NCBI RefSeq assembly: GCF_003061515.1
Contig: NZ_CP028924.1
Span: 4,030,001-4,094,000, forward strand
Origin: Colwellia sp. Arc7-D
Lineage (GTDB): Bacteria > Pseudomonadota > Gammaproteobacteria > Enterobacterales > Alteromonadaceae
Length of the DNA: 64,000 bases
Direction of reading: 5' to 3'
Within the stretch, counting starts at the first letter, position 1. Every line of letters starts with the position of its first letter. Positions 54,682-64,000 of the stretch are shown here, piece by piece. A program made the translations under genes and the position numbers. The notes beneath the pieces were generated by a model, which worked only from the letters and a program-made list of their open reading frames with translations, did not search any database and had not been told where the DNA came from.

Positions 54682-57600
54682 TTATTGTAAATACTTAGCT
54701 TGTAGTTTCTTGGTTAACATAGCACTCATCATTGCCCTAAGCGCTGCAGGTTTAATTAATTTTCGCATGAAGCCAATATCTGCAGCTAACGTTTTCTCTT
54801 CTAAATCACTATCTGTTGTAGCGGTAATTAAAATCGCAGGCACGTAGTGTCTGCTCATTTTTCTCAGCTTGGCAGTCAACGCAATGCCGTTAAAGTTTCC
54901 GTCAAGTTGATAATCTACCAGTAGTATTTCAATATCATTCTTATGAGTCTCATAAACTGAAAGCGCTTGCTGGTATGACTCAGCCGCTAATACATTACAA
55001 TCCCAAGCGGTTAATAACTCAACCATACCATTAAGAACATCTGGGTCGTTATCAATACACATGACCGTAACATCTCTTAATCCGATATTAATCACAGGCT
55101 TTACGGTTAACACTTCTTTTTGTGCTAGCGTTCTTTCAACTTCCACAGAAAACTTACAACCCTGCCCTTCTTTAGAGTTCAGAGCTAAAGGATGACTTAA
55201 CAATTGCGCTAAACTTTGGGTGATATTCAAGCCTAAACCAAGCCCTCCAGCAGATGAGCTTTGCTGGTTATCTAACTGGGTAAATTGTTCAAAAACTAGG
55301 GTTTGTTTATCAACAGGAATACCAGGACCGTTATCGAGTACTTGAATATCAATGCTATCGCCTTTCCCGCGAGCTCCTAATAAAACCTTTCCGGGGCCTG
55401 CATAACGGAAGGCATTCCCAATCAAATTTTGTAATATTCGGCGCAATAGGTTCCTATCTGATCTGAGCCACATAGCATTGCTACAATGCACACGAAATTC
55501 TATTTCTAGATCAACAGCGCTAGCAGAAAATTCTTTGGCTAAATCATCAAATAATGATTTAACCGAAAAACTACTGATATTCGGCTTAATATTTCCACTC
55601 TCAATACGGGCAATTTCAGCTAAATCGGCAACCAAATCATTCGCAACTTTTAACGAGTGATCAATATTATCGACTTGTCGTTGCTGCGTAACCGTTAAAT
55701 TACCTTGGCTGGCTAAAGCGGATGTAAACAATCGTGCTGCTTCTAAAGGCTGCATTAAATCATGGCTGCAGGCTTTTAAATACAAGCTTTTTTTAACATG
55801 AGCTTGTTCGGCTTTTTCGCGGGCTAACGCTAGTGCATCATTGGTTTGCTCTAATTTTTGTGTTCGCTCGAGTACCCGAGTTTCCAAATCAACATTGGCT
55901 TCTTTGAGCCCTCTTTCAGCTTGTCGGTAAGTCGTGATATCTGAAAACAGCATAACAAACCCGCCACCAGGCAAAGGATTACCTTCAATACGAATAACGC
56001 GACCATCACTATGCTCACGTTCAGAACTATGCGGGCTGCCATTACGTAAATGTTCTAAGCGTTTATTGACTTGTTCTTCAACTTTTCCAATACCACATAA
56101 ACCACGCACCACGTTAAAGCGAATTAAGTCACTAATCGCGCTGCCTTGATAAATAAGCTCGCTCGGGTAGGAAAATAAATCAACGTATTTTTTATTCCAA
56201 GCAACAAGATTGAGATCGCTATCAACAATAGAGATGCCTTCACTGGCATTTTCAATGGCACTTTGTAATAAATCTTGACTATATTGCTGGCGTTGGCTTG
56301 AAGCTTCTTCCACTAGCACGGCTATTTCATCTAAGGCAATATCACGCCCTTCTAATGCCGAAGACAATACTAAACGCGCTGACGACGCCCCCATAACACT
56401 CGCCAAAGTATTTTCAGTGTGTTGCAACAACTTCTGGTTATAAGCAACATTACTCATTTGTGCTTTGTCTATTGAGCGTTGGAATTGTTTAAAGCTAATG
56501 ATGGTTTTTTTCTCACCAACAAATCGTGAAACCAAGAGCTCCAACTCTTGATAGTTAATTTGTTTATTACGTTGTAATTTTAACGCTTTTGGTGCTTGGT
56601 ACTCCATAAATAAAGAGGCTTGCATACGCTCTTGTACGCTTTGGCGACTCACATGAGATAGTAACCACATAGCAATAATATTGGCAGAAAGTGATAACAA
56701 GCTCGCCATTGAATTAGCGGGTAAAAATCCCCCTTCAAACGGGTGTGGATAAATGCCAAATTGGGGAATAAAATTCAGTATAAGCCAAGCAGAAAAGCCA
56801 ATAACAATACCACCATAAACGGCCGTTAATGTTGCTCGGCGCCAATAAAAAGCCGCCACTAATGCCGGTGTTAATTGGGCAAATGCGCCAAATGCTATTT
56901 CACCTAAAGAACTTAAGGTATCTGGCGATGCCATTAAAAATACGCCATAACCTAATAAAATAACAAATAAGACTAAAATTTTACGAATGGTTAATAACCG
57001 TAAACGGAATTTGTCATAATCCGTATCATGATTTTTATTTGCCCGATATAACCAAGGAAAAACGATTTCATTACTGAGCATGGTGCTCAACGCAATAGAA
57101 GAAATAATCACCATAGAGCTGGCAGCCGATATCGCGCCCAAAAAAGTAAATAAGGTCAACCAAGGCTGCTGTTGATACCAAGGTAAAAATAATACATAAG
57201 CATCAGACGGCACCGTATCTCCTAGCAATAAATGTCCAGCTAAACCAAGCGGTACAGCAAAAATCGCAAAAATTAATAAATAAAGAGGAAAAATGCGTCG
57301 ACTAAGCCAAGTATCTTTTTCATCTTTTAGTTCAACCACCATCACTTGAAATTGGCGAGGTAAAGATAAAAATGCCGCCATAGTGATCACGAGCATGGCA
57401 AACATTGACATAACATTTGGAAAATTCAACTGTTGATCCAACTGCAGGCTTGCAGATGAACGACGCCAAATCTCCATTGGCGAGTCAAATAATACATAGG
57501 TAACAAAAATACCAACGGCGATAAAGGCGAACAACTTAACTAAAGATTCAAAAGCTATCGCTAACATCACCCGGGGTGTCGCTCAGTTACATCGATATTT

Positions 57601-58121
57601 CGAACACCAAATACGATGGTAAAACCTGCTAAAACCAAACTTACCACAAGGCCAAAGTGCCAGTTCGCTAAGCTTTGCTCTGCCTGTAACTGTTGAAACG
57701 TGTAGACAATTGCTTTTAATTGCAGCGCGATGTAAGGCATAGTGCCAATTAGCGCCACAATGGTGACTAAAATAGCTAAATTATGCGACTTACCAAAACG
57801 TGCAGCTAATAAATCAGCAATTGAGGTGAGGTTTAACTTTAAACTCACACGAATAATGCGTTGTATAAATGGCCATGCAAAAATGAAGAGCAGTATCGGC
57901 CCTAAATATATCGGCAAATGTGAAATAAAGTTATTTGAAGCCTGTCCTGGTGTGCCTAAAAAACTCCAAGACGTACAATAAACGCCAAGGGTTAATGCAT
58001 AAATTATCGCTTGGCTTTTACGCAGTAATTTATGTCGATACTTATCTCCAACATAGGCAATAAAAAACAGCAAACCTATATAAGCAAAACTTAAGCCCGC
58101 TAATTGCCAATTTGGAAACAT
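54682..58121 (-). pseudogene. crbS: CrbS-like symporter/hybrid histidine kinase, frameshifted
   Basis: Two frames together give a protein of about 1146 residues: a sodium:solute symporter-like membrane domain with about 13 helices, a PAS domain (NASEGISIVDSDLNLVAWNKK), a coiled coil, the histidine kinase (SHDLMQPLEAARL phosphorylation site, NLIGNAFRYAG, DNGPGIP, GGLGLGLN) and a C-terminal receiver (MCIDNDPDVLNG, LLVDYQLDG, KLIKP). The first frame (58121-57567) ends RNIDVTERHPG then TGA; the second starts within 4 bases (MMLAIAFES) and continues the membrane domain. One extra G in CCCCGGG near 57571-57574 would join them. The TGATG overlap means reinitiation could still make two pieces. Compare V. 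cholerae CrbS. Confidence 0.9.
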
Positions 58122-58220
58122 CTAATTTCTCTATAACTTATATTAAGTGTTTGATTATATGATTATATGAATTTATTCACATATGTCATTAAACTTAAAC
58201 TCATAACGTAAACTGTAATG

Positions 58221-58661
58221 CTAATTTACCGTTTGAGTGTAAAATTCGGCAATATATTGCCCGCCTTTAATATTAGCAATAACCCTTAATTTTTGCTTAT
58301 CGCCCTTGCGGCTAATGGTATTACGTAATGGCGTTGGACTCATCCAATAATAAGGGCTGTCAATCATGCCTAGTGGATAAGCACTCGCTTTATTGTCTTT
58401 ATCTACTACAAAGAATGTTGCGCTATCAAGCGGAAAAGTAGAATTTAAGGTTGTCATGCCTGCTTCATCATATATATTGACTTCAAATTCACCTGATTTC
58501 AAAATACATTTTTGATTGATAACATCACAATGACCATAGGGAACCAATTTAAATGCGCGCATTTGATTAGCGCTATTTTCTTCCCATAAGTCAGCTAATG
58601 CAAAACCTAAAATAGTAAGGATAGGGGCTACTATAATAGCTGTTTTAGTGTGTTTATTCAT
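58221..58661 (-). CDS. Membrane-anchored hypothetical protein of acetate locus
   Basis: A 146-residue protein with an N-terminal membrane helix (about 7-25) or uncleaved signal, and a small periplasmic beta-rich domain with two cysteines (GHCDVINQKCIL, about 44-53) that may form a disulfide. Tryptophan and proline rich segment YYWMSPTPLRNTISRKGDKQ follows. Not recognised. It lies between the CrbS-like kinase and the symporter, same strand. A FixH-like fold is possible but not demonstrable here. Confidence 0.65.
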   Translation of the reverse strand: MNKHTKTAIIVAPILTILGFALADLWEENSANQMRAFKLVPYGHCDVINQKCILKSGEFEVNIYDEAGMTTLNSTFPLDSATFFVVDKDNKASAYPLGMIDSPYYWMSPTPLRNTISRKGDKQKLRVIANIKGGQYIAEFYTQTVN

Positions 58662-58821
58662 AAAGTATCCTGCAATTTATATTGTACCAATCCGCATAAG
58701 AATTTTTGAACTTACTAGTTTTTCCTGCGCAATCATTGAGTACTTATTTTTGTGGAATGGCTTAACTTCGTCATTCTGCTGAGGCAATCTGTATTTAATC
58801 ATTATATCTTAATGACAAAAT

Positions 58822-58857
58822 AAAAAGCCCTATTTATAGAAATTAAATAGGGCTTTT
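58822..58857 (-). terminator. Rho-independent terminator after symporter large subunit
   Basis: Arms AAAAGCCCTATTTA and TAAATAGGGCTTTT with a 7-base loop; on the minus strand a T-run follows. It lies 32 bases after the symporter stop, separating it from the hypothetical protein. Confidence 0.9.
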
Positions 58858-58888
58858 AGCTTATTAATCAATAAGTAGTTAAAACTAT

Positions 58889-60628
58889 TTAGTGATCATG
58901 TGCTGCCGATACGCCACCAGCAGGCGTACGCATATTATCAACCATTTGTTGGATATGAGCTGGTGCTGGACCTGTTACTTTCAACATAGCGAAAGCTACT
59001 GCAAAGTTAACAAGAGCACCTACTGAACCAAAGGCATTTGGTGAAATTCCGAAGAACCAGTTAGGACCCATGTCACCTAGGAATGAAGTACCAGGAATAA
59101 ACATGATGCCTTTATGCTGGAATACATACAGCATAGTTACACCGATACCTGCGATCATACCTGAAACTGCTGCAGTACCGCTCATTTTCTTAGCGAATAT
59201 ACCCATCATTAGCGCTGGGAATATTGACGATGCAGCTAAACCAAAGGCTAGTGCAACCGTACCAGCGGCAAAACCAGGCGGATTTAAACCAAGCCAACCA
59301 GCCACCATCACCGATATAGTCATGACAATTCGACCGGCTAATAACTCATTTTTCTCAGTTAAGTCAGGCGTTAATATACCTTTCATTAAATCATGAGAAA
59401 TTGAGGATGATATCGCTAATAATAAACCGGCTGCAGTAGATAATGCAGCAGCTAAACCACCAGCAGCAACTAAAGCAATTACCCAGTTTGGTAAATTAGC
59501 GATTGCAGGGTTAGCCAATACCATGATGTCACGGTCAACTTTAATCATTTCATTAGTTGCAGGATCAGCAGTGTATTGAATTTTACCATCGCCATTTTTT
59601 TCTTCGTATTGCAATAGCCCCGTATTTTCCCAATCTTTAAACCATTGAGGACGCTCAGCGTATTCAAGGTTTTGACCAGCTGCTGGTTCAATAGTGTTCA
59701 TTAAGTTAAGACGAGCCATAGCACCAACTGCTGGAGCAACTGTGTATAACAATGCAATGAATACTAAAGCGTAACCTGCTGATTGACGTGCTGCTTTAAC
59801 TGAAGGAACAGTGAAGAAGCGCATAATAACGTGAGGTAAACCTGCAGTACCAATCATCAGAGACAAGGTGTAAGCGAACATGTTTACTGAACCACCCATG
59901 TTGTCAGTGGTGTACTCTTTAAAGCCTAACTCAGTAACAACTAAGTCTAATTTATCAAGTAAGTAAACACCACTACCGTCGGCTAACGTAGAACCTAAAC
60001 CTAGTTGTGGAATTGGGTTACCTGTTAACTGTAATGAAATAAATACCGCTGGAATGGTGTAAGCAAAAATCAATACTACGTACTGAGCGATTTGCGTGTA
60101 AGTAATACCTTTCATACCACCTAATACAGCATAAACCCAAACAACGAACATACCGATGTAAAGACCTAAATCATAATCAACTTCTAAGAAGCGAGAGAAA
60201 GCAACACCTACACCTTTCATTTGACCGATGATGTAAGTTAATGACGCGATGATTAAACAAACTACCGCAACAACACGTGCTGTTTTTGAATAATAACGGT
60301 CAAAAATAAATTCAGGTACGGTGAATTTACCGTGCTTACGCATGTAAGGTGCAAGTAGCATGGCTAATAATACATAACCACCGGTCCAACCCATTAGGAA
60401 TACAGAGCCCCCGTAACCTAAGAATGAGATCATACCCGCCATGGAAATAAATGACGCAGCACTCATCCAATCGGCACCAATCGCCATACCATTTTGCATT
60501 GGCGTTACACCACCACCAGCAACATAAAAGTCACTAGTTGAGCCCGCACGAGCCCACCAAGCTATACCGAAATAAACGGCAAAAGAACCGAATACAGCTA
60601 TGTATGTATAGAGTTTTAACTCTTCCAT
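58889..60628 (-). CDS. Sodium:solute symporter, VC_2705 (acetate/ActP-like) type, large subunit
   Basis: A 579-residue membrane protein of the SSS family with about 13 helices. It has GGGVTPMQNGMAIGADWMSA, ASFISMAGMISFLGYGG, KFTVPEFIFDRYYSKTARVV, IIGQMKGVGVAFSRFLEV and GLPHVIMRFFTVPSVKAARQ, like ActP and the VC_2705 subfamily. An insert with EYAERPQWFKDWENTGLL and NGDGKIQY is typical of that subfamily. It probably imports acetate or another short carboxylate with sodium. The gene overlaps the small-subunit gene by one base (TAATG). Confidence 0.93.
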   Translation of the reverse strand: MEELKLYTYIAVFGSFAVYFGIAWWARAGSTSDFYVAGGGVTPMQNGMAIGADWMSAASFISMAGMISFLGYGGSVFLMGWTGGYVLLAMLLAPYMRKHGKFTVPEFIFDRYYSKTARVVAVVCLIIASLTYIIGQMKGVGVAFSRFLEVDYDLGLYIGMFVVWVYAVLGGMKGITYTQIAQYVVLIFAYTIPAVFISLQLTGNPIPQLGLGSTLADGSGVYLLDKLDLVVTELGFKEYTTDNMGGSVNMFAYTLSLMIGTAGLPHVIMRFFTVPSVKAARQSAGYALVFIALLYTVAPAVGAMARLNLMNTIEPAAGQNLEYAERPQWFKDWENTGLLQYEEKNGDGKIQYTADPATNEMIKVDRDIMVLANPAIANLPNWVIALVAAGGLAAALSTAAGLLLAISSSISHDLMKGILTPDLTEKNELLAGRIVMTISVMVAGWLGLNPPGFAAGTVALAFGLAASSIFPALMMGIFAKKMSGTAAVSGMIAGIGVTMLYVFQHKGIMFIPGTSFLGDMGPNWFFGISPNAFGSVGALVNFAVAFAMLKVTGPAPAHIQQMVDNMRTPAGGVSAAHDH

Positions 60629-60882
60629 TATGATTCCTCCACGTTATATTTTTTATCAAGGTCGTTCATTTTTTTGGTATACCAAAAAACTAAACCGACA
60701 AATGTGTAAATTGAACCCTGTTGTGCAAACCAGAAACCTAGTTTGTACCCACCTAGACGTATTGCATTTAATGGCTCGACAAGAAGCAAACCAAAACCAA
60801 ATGAAACCACGAACCAGATAGCAAGACATATAAATATTAGGCGCAGATTCTCTGACCAATATGTTGCTTTACCTTCCATCAT
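60628..60882 (-). CDS. Sodium:solute symporter small subunit (DUF4212)
   Basis: An 84-residue protein with two membrane helices (about 13-33 and 46-66), ATYWSENLRLIFICLAIWFV, SFGFGLLLVEPLNAI and GSIYTFVGLVFWYTKKMNDL. This is the DUF4212 family that always accompanies VC_2705-type symporters. It is translated just ahead of the large subunit. Confidence 0.95.
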   Translation of the reverse strand: MMEGKATYWSENLRLIFICLAIWFVVSFGFGLLLVEPLNAIRLGGYKLGFWFAQQGSIYTFVGLVFWYTKKMNDLDKKYNVEES

Positions 60883-61195
60883 TCTCTCCTAGCAATTATT
60901 CCTATTAAACCTAAATAGTTTAAAAGGACAGCGTTTTATGATTTTTATACGCTATATACCAAATTGATTATCTTTCAATTGGTATCACCTGTTGTTTAAG
61001 AGAGGTTGACTATTAATTCGACCCGCTGGTAAAACCAACATTGGATAAATGAATACTTAACCTACTCTAAGTTACACACTAGCAATATTATTTCGGCGCT
61101 CATATTAAACTTTAGTCTAGAACATAGTTGAAACTGTTGACTTAAGTCGCATAATTCCCCTAAATGTAGTGAGTGTACTCACTAGAGATATTGTT
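60883..61195. other. Divergent promoter region, symporter and DUF294 gene
   Basis: About 310 bases, no gene. It includes an inverted repeat ATACCAAATTGA (60956-60967)/TCAATTGGTAT (60975-60985). A CrbR-type binding site should be here if the symporter is in that regulon; I cannot point to one. Confidence 0.45.
60956..60985. repeat. ATACCAA/TTGGTAT inverted repeat
   Basis: Arms differ by one inserted A. The sequence is close to the AATACCAGTT repeat at 53837 and resembles short dispersed intergenic repeats of Colwellia and Pseudoalteromonas genomes (from memory). Confidence 0.5.
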
Positions 61196-63043
61196 ATGGA
61201 CTCAGCATTAAGCGAAATCAGCGAATTTATTCAAGCGATTCCTCCTATGGACTTATTGCCGAGTGACATCATTGAGCAAATAGTAAAAGAGATCAGTATT
61301 AGTTATGTTCGTCGTGGTCAAACACTGCCACCACAAGGCATTGTAGAAGAAAACATTTACATACTGCGAAAAGGTGCCTTAAGTTACTTCAGTGCAGATA
61401 ACAAACTATTGGCTAAATTTAGTGAAGGGGATATTTGTTCGGTTTTTTGCTTTAGTCACAATGGCCCTAATACCCAACATGTCATCTCAGATGAGGATAC
61501 TTTACTCTACAGCATTAATTATCATAACTTTCTACAGTTAGTTAATGAGTATCCTGACGTAACCGCCTATTTTCAGCAAACATCAGAGCAGCGACTTAAT
61601 AAAAAAATGTTGCAAGTAAATGAAGACGCTATATTAAACTCGTCTTTACTTAATAGCTCGATTGCCAATTTTTATCACAGTCCTGTAGTTATAATTAACC
61701 CTGACGCCAGCATTCAGCAAGCCGCTATATTGATGACCGAACAAAATTTTTCTTGCCTAGTCATCAGTCATAATGATCAACCATTAGGAATAGTGACCGA
61801 TAAAGACATTCGTCGTCGATGTGTGGCACAAGGACTTAGTATTGAGCAACCCGTCAGTGCAATTATGACTGATGACATGACCACTATAGATATTAATAGC
61901 ACCGCTTACGATGCATTAATGAAAATGACACAAAAGCATATTCATCACTTACCCGTGACCGAAAGTAATCAGCTTAAAGGCATGGTGACCGTAACTGACT
62001 TAATGAATAATGAAGGGCAGAATGCCGTTAACATTACCAGCGTTATTCATAAAGCAACATCGGTTGGCGAGCTCACCGAAATCAGTAGCATGATCCCTAA
62101 ACTACAAATTCGCATGGCAAAATTAGGCACTACCGCTGATCATGTTGGTAAAAGTATCAGCGCCATTACCATGGCATTTACCATTCGCTTAATAGAAATG
62201 GCCGAAAAATTATTAGGTCCACCTCCTGTACCTTACGCTTGGTTAGCTGCAGGCTCACAAGCACGACAAGAACAATTTGCCCATTCAGATCAAGACAATG
62301 CCTTGATCATTTCTAACGATTTAAAACCAGAACATAATCTTTGGTTTAAAGATCTTGCTACTTTTGTGTCTGATGGCTTAGCCGCTTGTGGTTTTATTTA
62401 TTGCCCTGGCAATGTCATGGCAACAAATCCACAATGGTGCCAAACGCAAAAACAATGGTCACAATATTTTGCTCAATGGATTAATACACCAGAGCCAAAA
62501 GCATTAATGCATTGCAGCACTTTTTTCGACTTAACCACCGTTTATGGTGACAGCCGATTACTGGAGCAAGTAAAAACAAAAATGTTACAAACAACAAAAC
62601 GTAGCACTTTATTTATCGCACATTTATCACGTAATGCCCTCAACTTAAGGCCACCTTTAGGTTTTTTTCGAGATTTTGTGCTCATACAAAATGGCGAAAA
62701 TAAAGCTACGCTAGATTTAAAGCATAACGGTATTGCTCCAATTGTTGATCTCGCGCGTATTTATGCGTTATCTGAAGGCATTGCAACGGTTAATACCATA
62801 GAGCGCTTAAAGCAGGCCGCTGGAACGCCTTCATTATCGAAATCATCTGCAGCAAATCTCATCGATGCTTATGAATTTTTAAGTATGCTACGTATGATGC
62901 ACCAAGCGAAAAAATTGCAATTAGGCCAACAACCCAATAATTACTTATCACCAAAAGATATTTCGAAACTCGAAAGGGAACACTTAAAAGATGCCTTTAA
63001 AGTGATAAAAACCTTGCAAGACAGCCGTCAATCCACTTATTAG
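61196..63043 (+). CDS. Cyclic-nucleotide-binding/CBS/DUF294 signalling protein
   Basis: A 615-residue protein from the ATG at 61196; a GTG nine codons upstream has no ribosome binding site. Domains: cyclic-nucleotide-binding-like domain (about 15-130; RRGQTLPPQG, ISDEDTLLYSINY), two CBS domains (about 160-275; MTEQNFSCLVIS, GIVTDKDIRRR, THHLPVT-type HHLPVTESNQLKGMVTVTDL), a DUF294 nucleotidyltransferase domain (about 330-450; AWLAAGSQARQEQFAHSDQD, with G-S, R-E-Q and D-x-D residues) and a C-terminal substrate-binding domain DUF294_C. Such proteins may sense adenine nucleotides. It precedes a DnaQ-like exonuclease gene, as elsewhere in this family. Confidence 0.9.
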   Translation: MDSALSEISEFIQAIPPMDLLPSDIIEQIVKEISISYVRRGQTLPPQGIVEENIYILRKGALSYFSADNKLLAKFSEGDICSVFCFSHNGPNTQHVISDEDTLLYSINYHNFLQLVNEYPDVTAYFQQTSEQRLNKKMLQVNEDAILNSSLLNSSIANFYHSPVVIINPDASIQQAAILMTEQNFSCLVISHNDQPLGIVTDKDIRRRCVAQGLSIEQPVSAIMTDDMTTIDINSTAYDALMKMTQKHIHHLPVTESNQLKGMVTVTDLMNNEGQNAVNITSVIHKATSVGELTEISSMIPKLQIRMAKLGTTADHVGKSISAITMAFTIRLIEMAEKLLGPPPVPYAWLAAGSQARQEQFAHSDQDNALIISNDLKPEHNLWFKDLATFVSDGLAACGFIYCPGNVMATNPQWCQTQKQWSQYFAQWINTPEPKALMHCSTFFDLTTVYGDSRLLEQVKTKMLQTTKRSTLFIAHLSRNALNLRPPLGFFRDFVLIQNGENKATLDLKHNGIAPIVDLARIYALSEGIATVNTIERLKQAAGTPSLSKSSAANLIDAYEFLSMLRMMHQAKKLQLGQQPNNYLSPKDISKLEREHLKDAFKVIKTLQDSRQSTY

Positions 63044-63058
63044 CGATAACCATTTATC

Positions 63059-63757
63059 ATGTTGAATCATCACCCACTAACGCGTTGGCTAATCGGCTAC
63101 GAAGCACAACGAAAACGTATGCTAGCGCGTGCACCCAAAGGACCATTGCATGAGTTTCTCAGTGTCCCTTTCCCTCTACTGCATACTCCCTTTGATCAAA
63201 CCCCCATATTAGCGGTCGATTTTGAAACAACAGGGTTAGACGCGATACAAGATAAACTGCTCAGTGTGGGTTGTGTGGAGTTAAATCATAGACAAATTAA
63301 ACTTGGCACGAGTTATCATCAAATTATTCAAACTCAAGGCAGTTTAAAAGCAGATAATGTCACCATACATCAAATAACTGATGACCAAAAAGATCAAGGC
63401 CAACCGCTTGCAGAGGTAGTAGAACAATTACTGAAACGACTCGCAGGCAAAGTTATGCTCGTTCACTTTGCTCGTATTGAGCGTCAGTTTTTACAACAAG
63501 CTTGCATAGAGCTTTATGGTATGGCGCCGCCATTTCCGATGATAGACACGTTAGTGGTGGCGAAAAAAAGGCTAGATAAGCGTGATGTCGCTTACGATCC
63601 ATCGCAATTGAGACTTTCAGCTTTACGCGCCAGCTACCAACTGCCTAATCACTATGCTCATAATGCGCTAAACGATGCTATTGCCACAGCTGAATTACTG
63701 TTGGCACAAATTAGCGAACGAAATGAAGATATGTCACTACAGCAATTAATTTTATAA
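63059..63757 (+). CDS. DnaQ-like 3'-5' exonuclease
   Basis: A 232-residue DEDDh exonuclease: LAVDFETTGLDAIQDKLLSV (Exo I, D and E), an internal HFARIERQFL (Exo II) and HNALNDAIATAELL (Exo III, H-x4-D). Resembles the epsilon subunit but is not the replicative DnaQ. It follows the DUF294 gene by 15 bases; proteins of both kinds are commonly encoded next to VC_2705-type symporters. Substrate unknown. Confidence 0.9.
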   Translation: MLNHHPLTRWLIGYEAQRKRMLARAPKGPLHEFLSVPFPLLHTPFDQTPILAVDFETTGLDAIQDKLLSVGCVELNHRQIKLGTSYHQIIQTQGSLKADNVTIHQITDDQKDQGQPLAEVVEQLLKRLAGKVMLVHFARIERQFLQQACIELYGMAPPFPMIDTLVVAKKRLDKRDVAYDPSQLRLSALRASYQLPNHYAHNALNDAIATAELLLAQISERNEDMSLQQLIL

Positions 63758-63857
63758 CCATATCAATATATTTATTTTAGCCAAATGCAGAAAATAAGTT
63801 AATCTGTTGCCAAAATGTGAGATAATTGCGCTCGTAATCACACATTAATGGTCCATT

Positions 63858-64000
63858 ATGAAACTTTTAGTTCGCAATCTTTCTCGTTCAACAACCGAAC
63901 AAGAACTCCGTATTTTATTTTCTGCTCACGGCACTGTGACTGAATGCACTTTAGTTTTAGACCAAGAAACGGCTAAATCAAAAGGTTTTGGTTTTGTTGA
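63858..64000 (+). CDS. RRM RNA-binding protein, cut by window edge
   Basis: The first 47 residues are visible: MKLLVRNLSRSTTEQELRIL and a KGFGFV motif. RNP2 (LLVRNL) and RNP1 (KGFGFV, incomplete) match an RNA recognition motif of the small bacterial RNA-binding proteins. The rest is past the right edge. Confidence 0.9.
   Translation, partial: MKLLVRNLSRSTTEQELRILFSAHGTVTECTLVLDQETAKSKGFGFV

Overview
The window reads as chromosomal DNA of a low-GC marine gammaproteobacterium of the order Alteromonadales, most likely Colwelliaceae (Colwellia/Thalassotalea-like). This is inferred from the AT-rich base composition and the gene neighbourhoods: rpmB-rpmG-mutM-coaD, coaBC-slmA, ubiC-ubiA-plsB, glpG-glpE-tdh-kbl, waaA-kdkA, CrbS/CrbR beside a two-subunit acetate-type symporter, and TonB receptors with FecI/FecR. 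I recognised no rRNA, tRNA, CRISPR array, prophage or insertion sequence.

Left part (1-11422, all minus strand): a type IV filament operon of unusual composition. In transcription order it has two paralogous pilin-like genes, a GspM/PilO-like protein, a GspL-like protein (a PilM-PilN fusion in layout), a GspC/PilP-like protein, three very large pseudopilins, and a giant protein of at least 1283 residues that starts like a pseudopilin and runs off the left edge. Most downstream genes overlap by 1-13 bases. A hairpin follows the second pilin gene, where it could hold structural-subunit expression above that of the assembly genes. No secretin, motor ATPase, platform protein or prepilin peptidase lies in the window; they must be further left or elsewhere. 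This is the best candidate for a poorly described system.

11.6-24 kb: a small membrane protein; a PstS-like protein paired with an outer-membrane barrel; a decayed XRE-type regulator; then an ECF sigma/FecR pair followed by two related TonB-dependent receptors, only the distal one carrying the signalling (STN) domain; and a PutP proline symporter. 24-35 kb: a CheX-receiver fusion, an NYN-domain protein, plsB, ubiA/ubiC, an orphan FliL-like protein, glpG-glpE, and tdh-kbl divergent from an Lrp-type regulator with palindromes between them.

35-54 kb: lipopolysaccharide genes (waaA, a frameshifted family 9 glycosyltransferase, kdkA), a TetR regulator divergent from a SnoaL-like protein with candidate operators, coaD, mutM, an ATP-grasp enzyme, a DUF885 peptidase-like protein, rpmG/rpmB, a ParA/ribbon-helix-helix/PilZ group, radC, coaBC, slmA and pepD.

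54-64 kb: a probable acetate-response locus made of a CrbR-like regulator, a CrbS-like symporter/hybrid kinase broken by a frameshift, an unknown anchored protein, the large and small subunits of a VC_2705-type sodium:solute symporter, a cyclic-nucleotide/CBS/DUF294 protein and a DnaQ-like exonuclease, ending in a partial RRM protein. Both frameshifts in the window look like loss of one G from a run of G, so assembly error must be considered.
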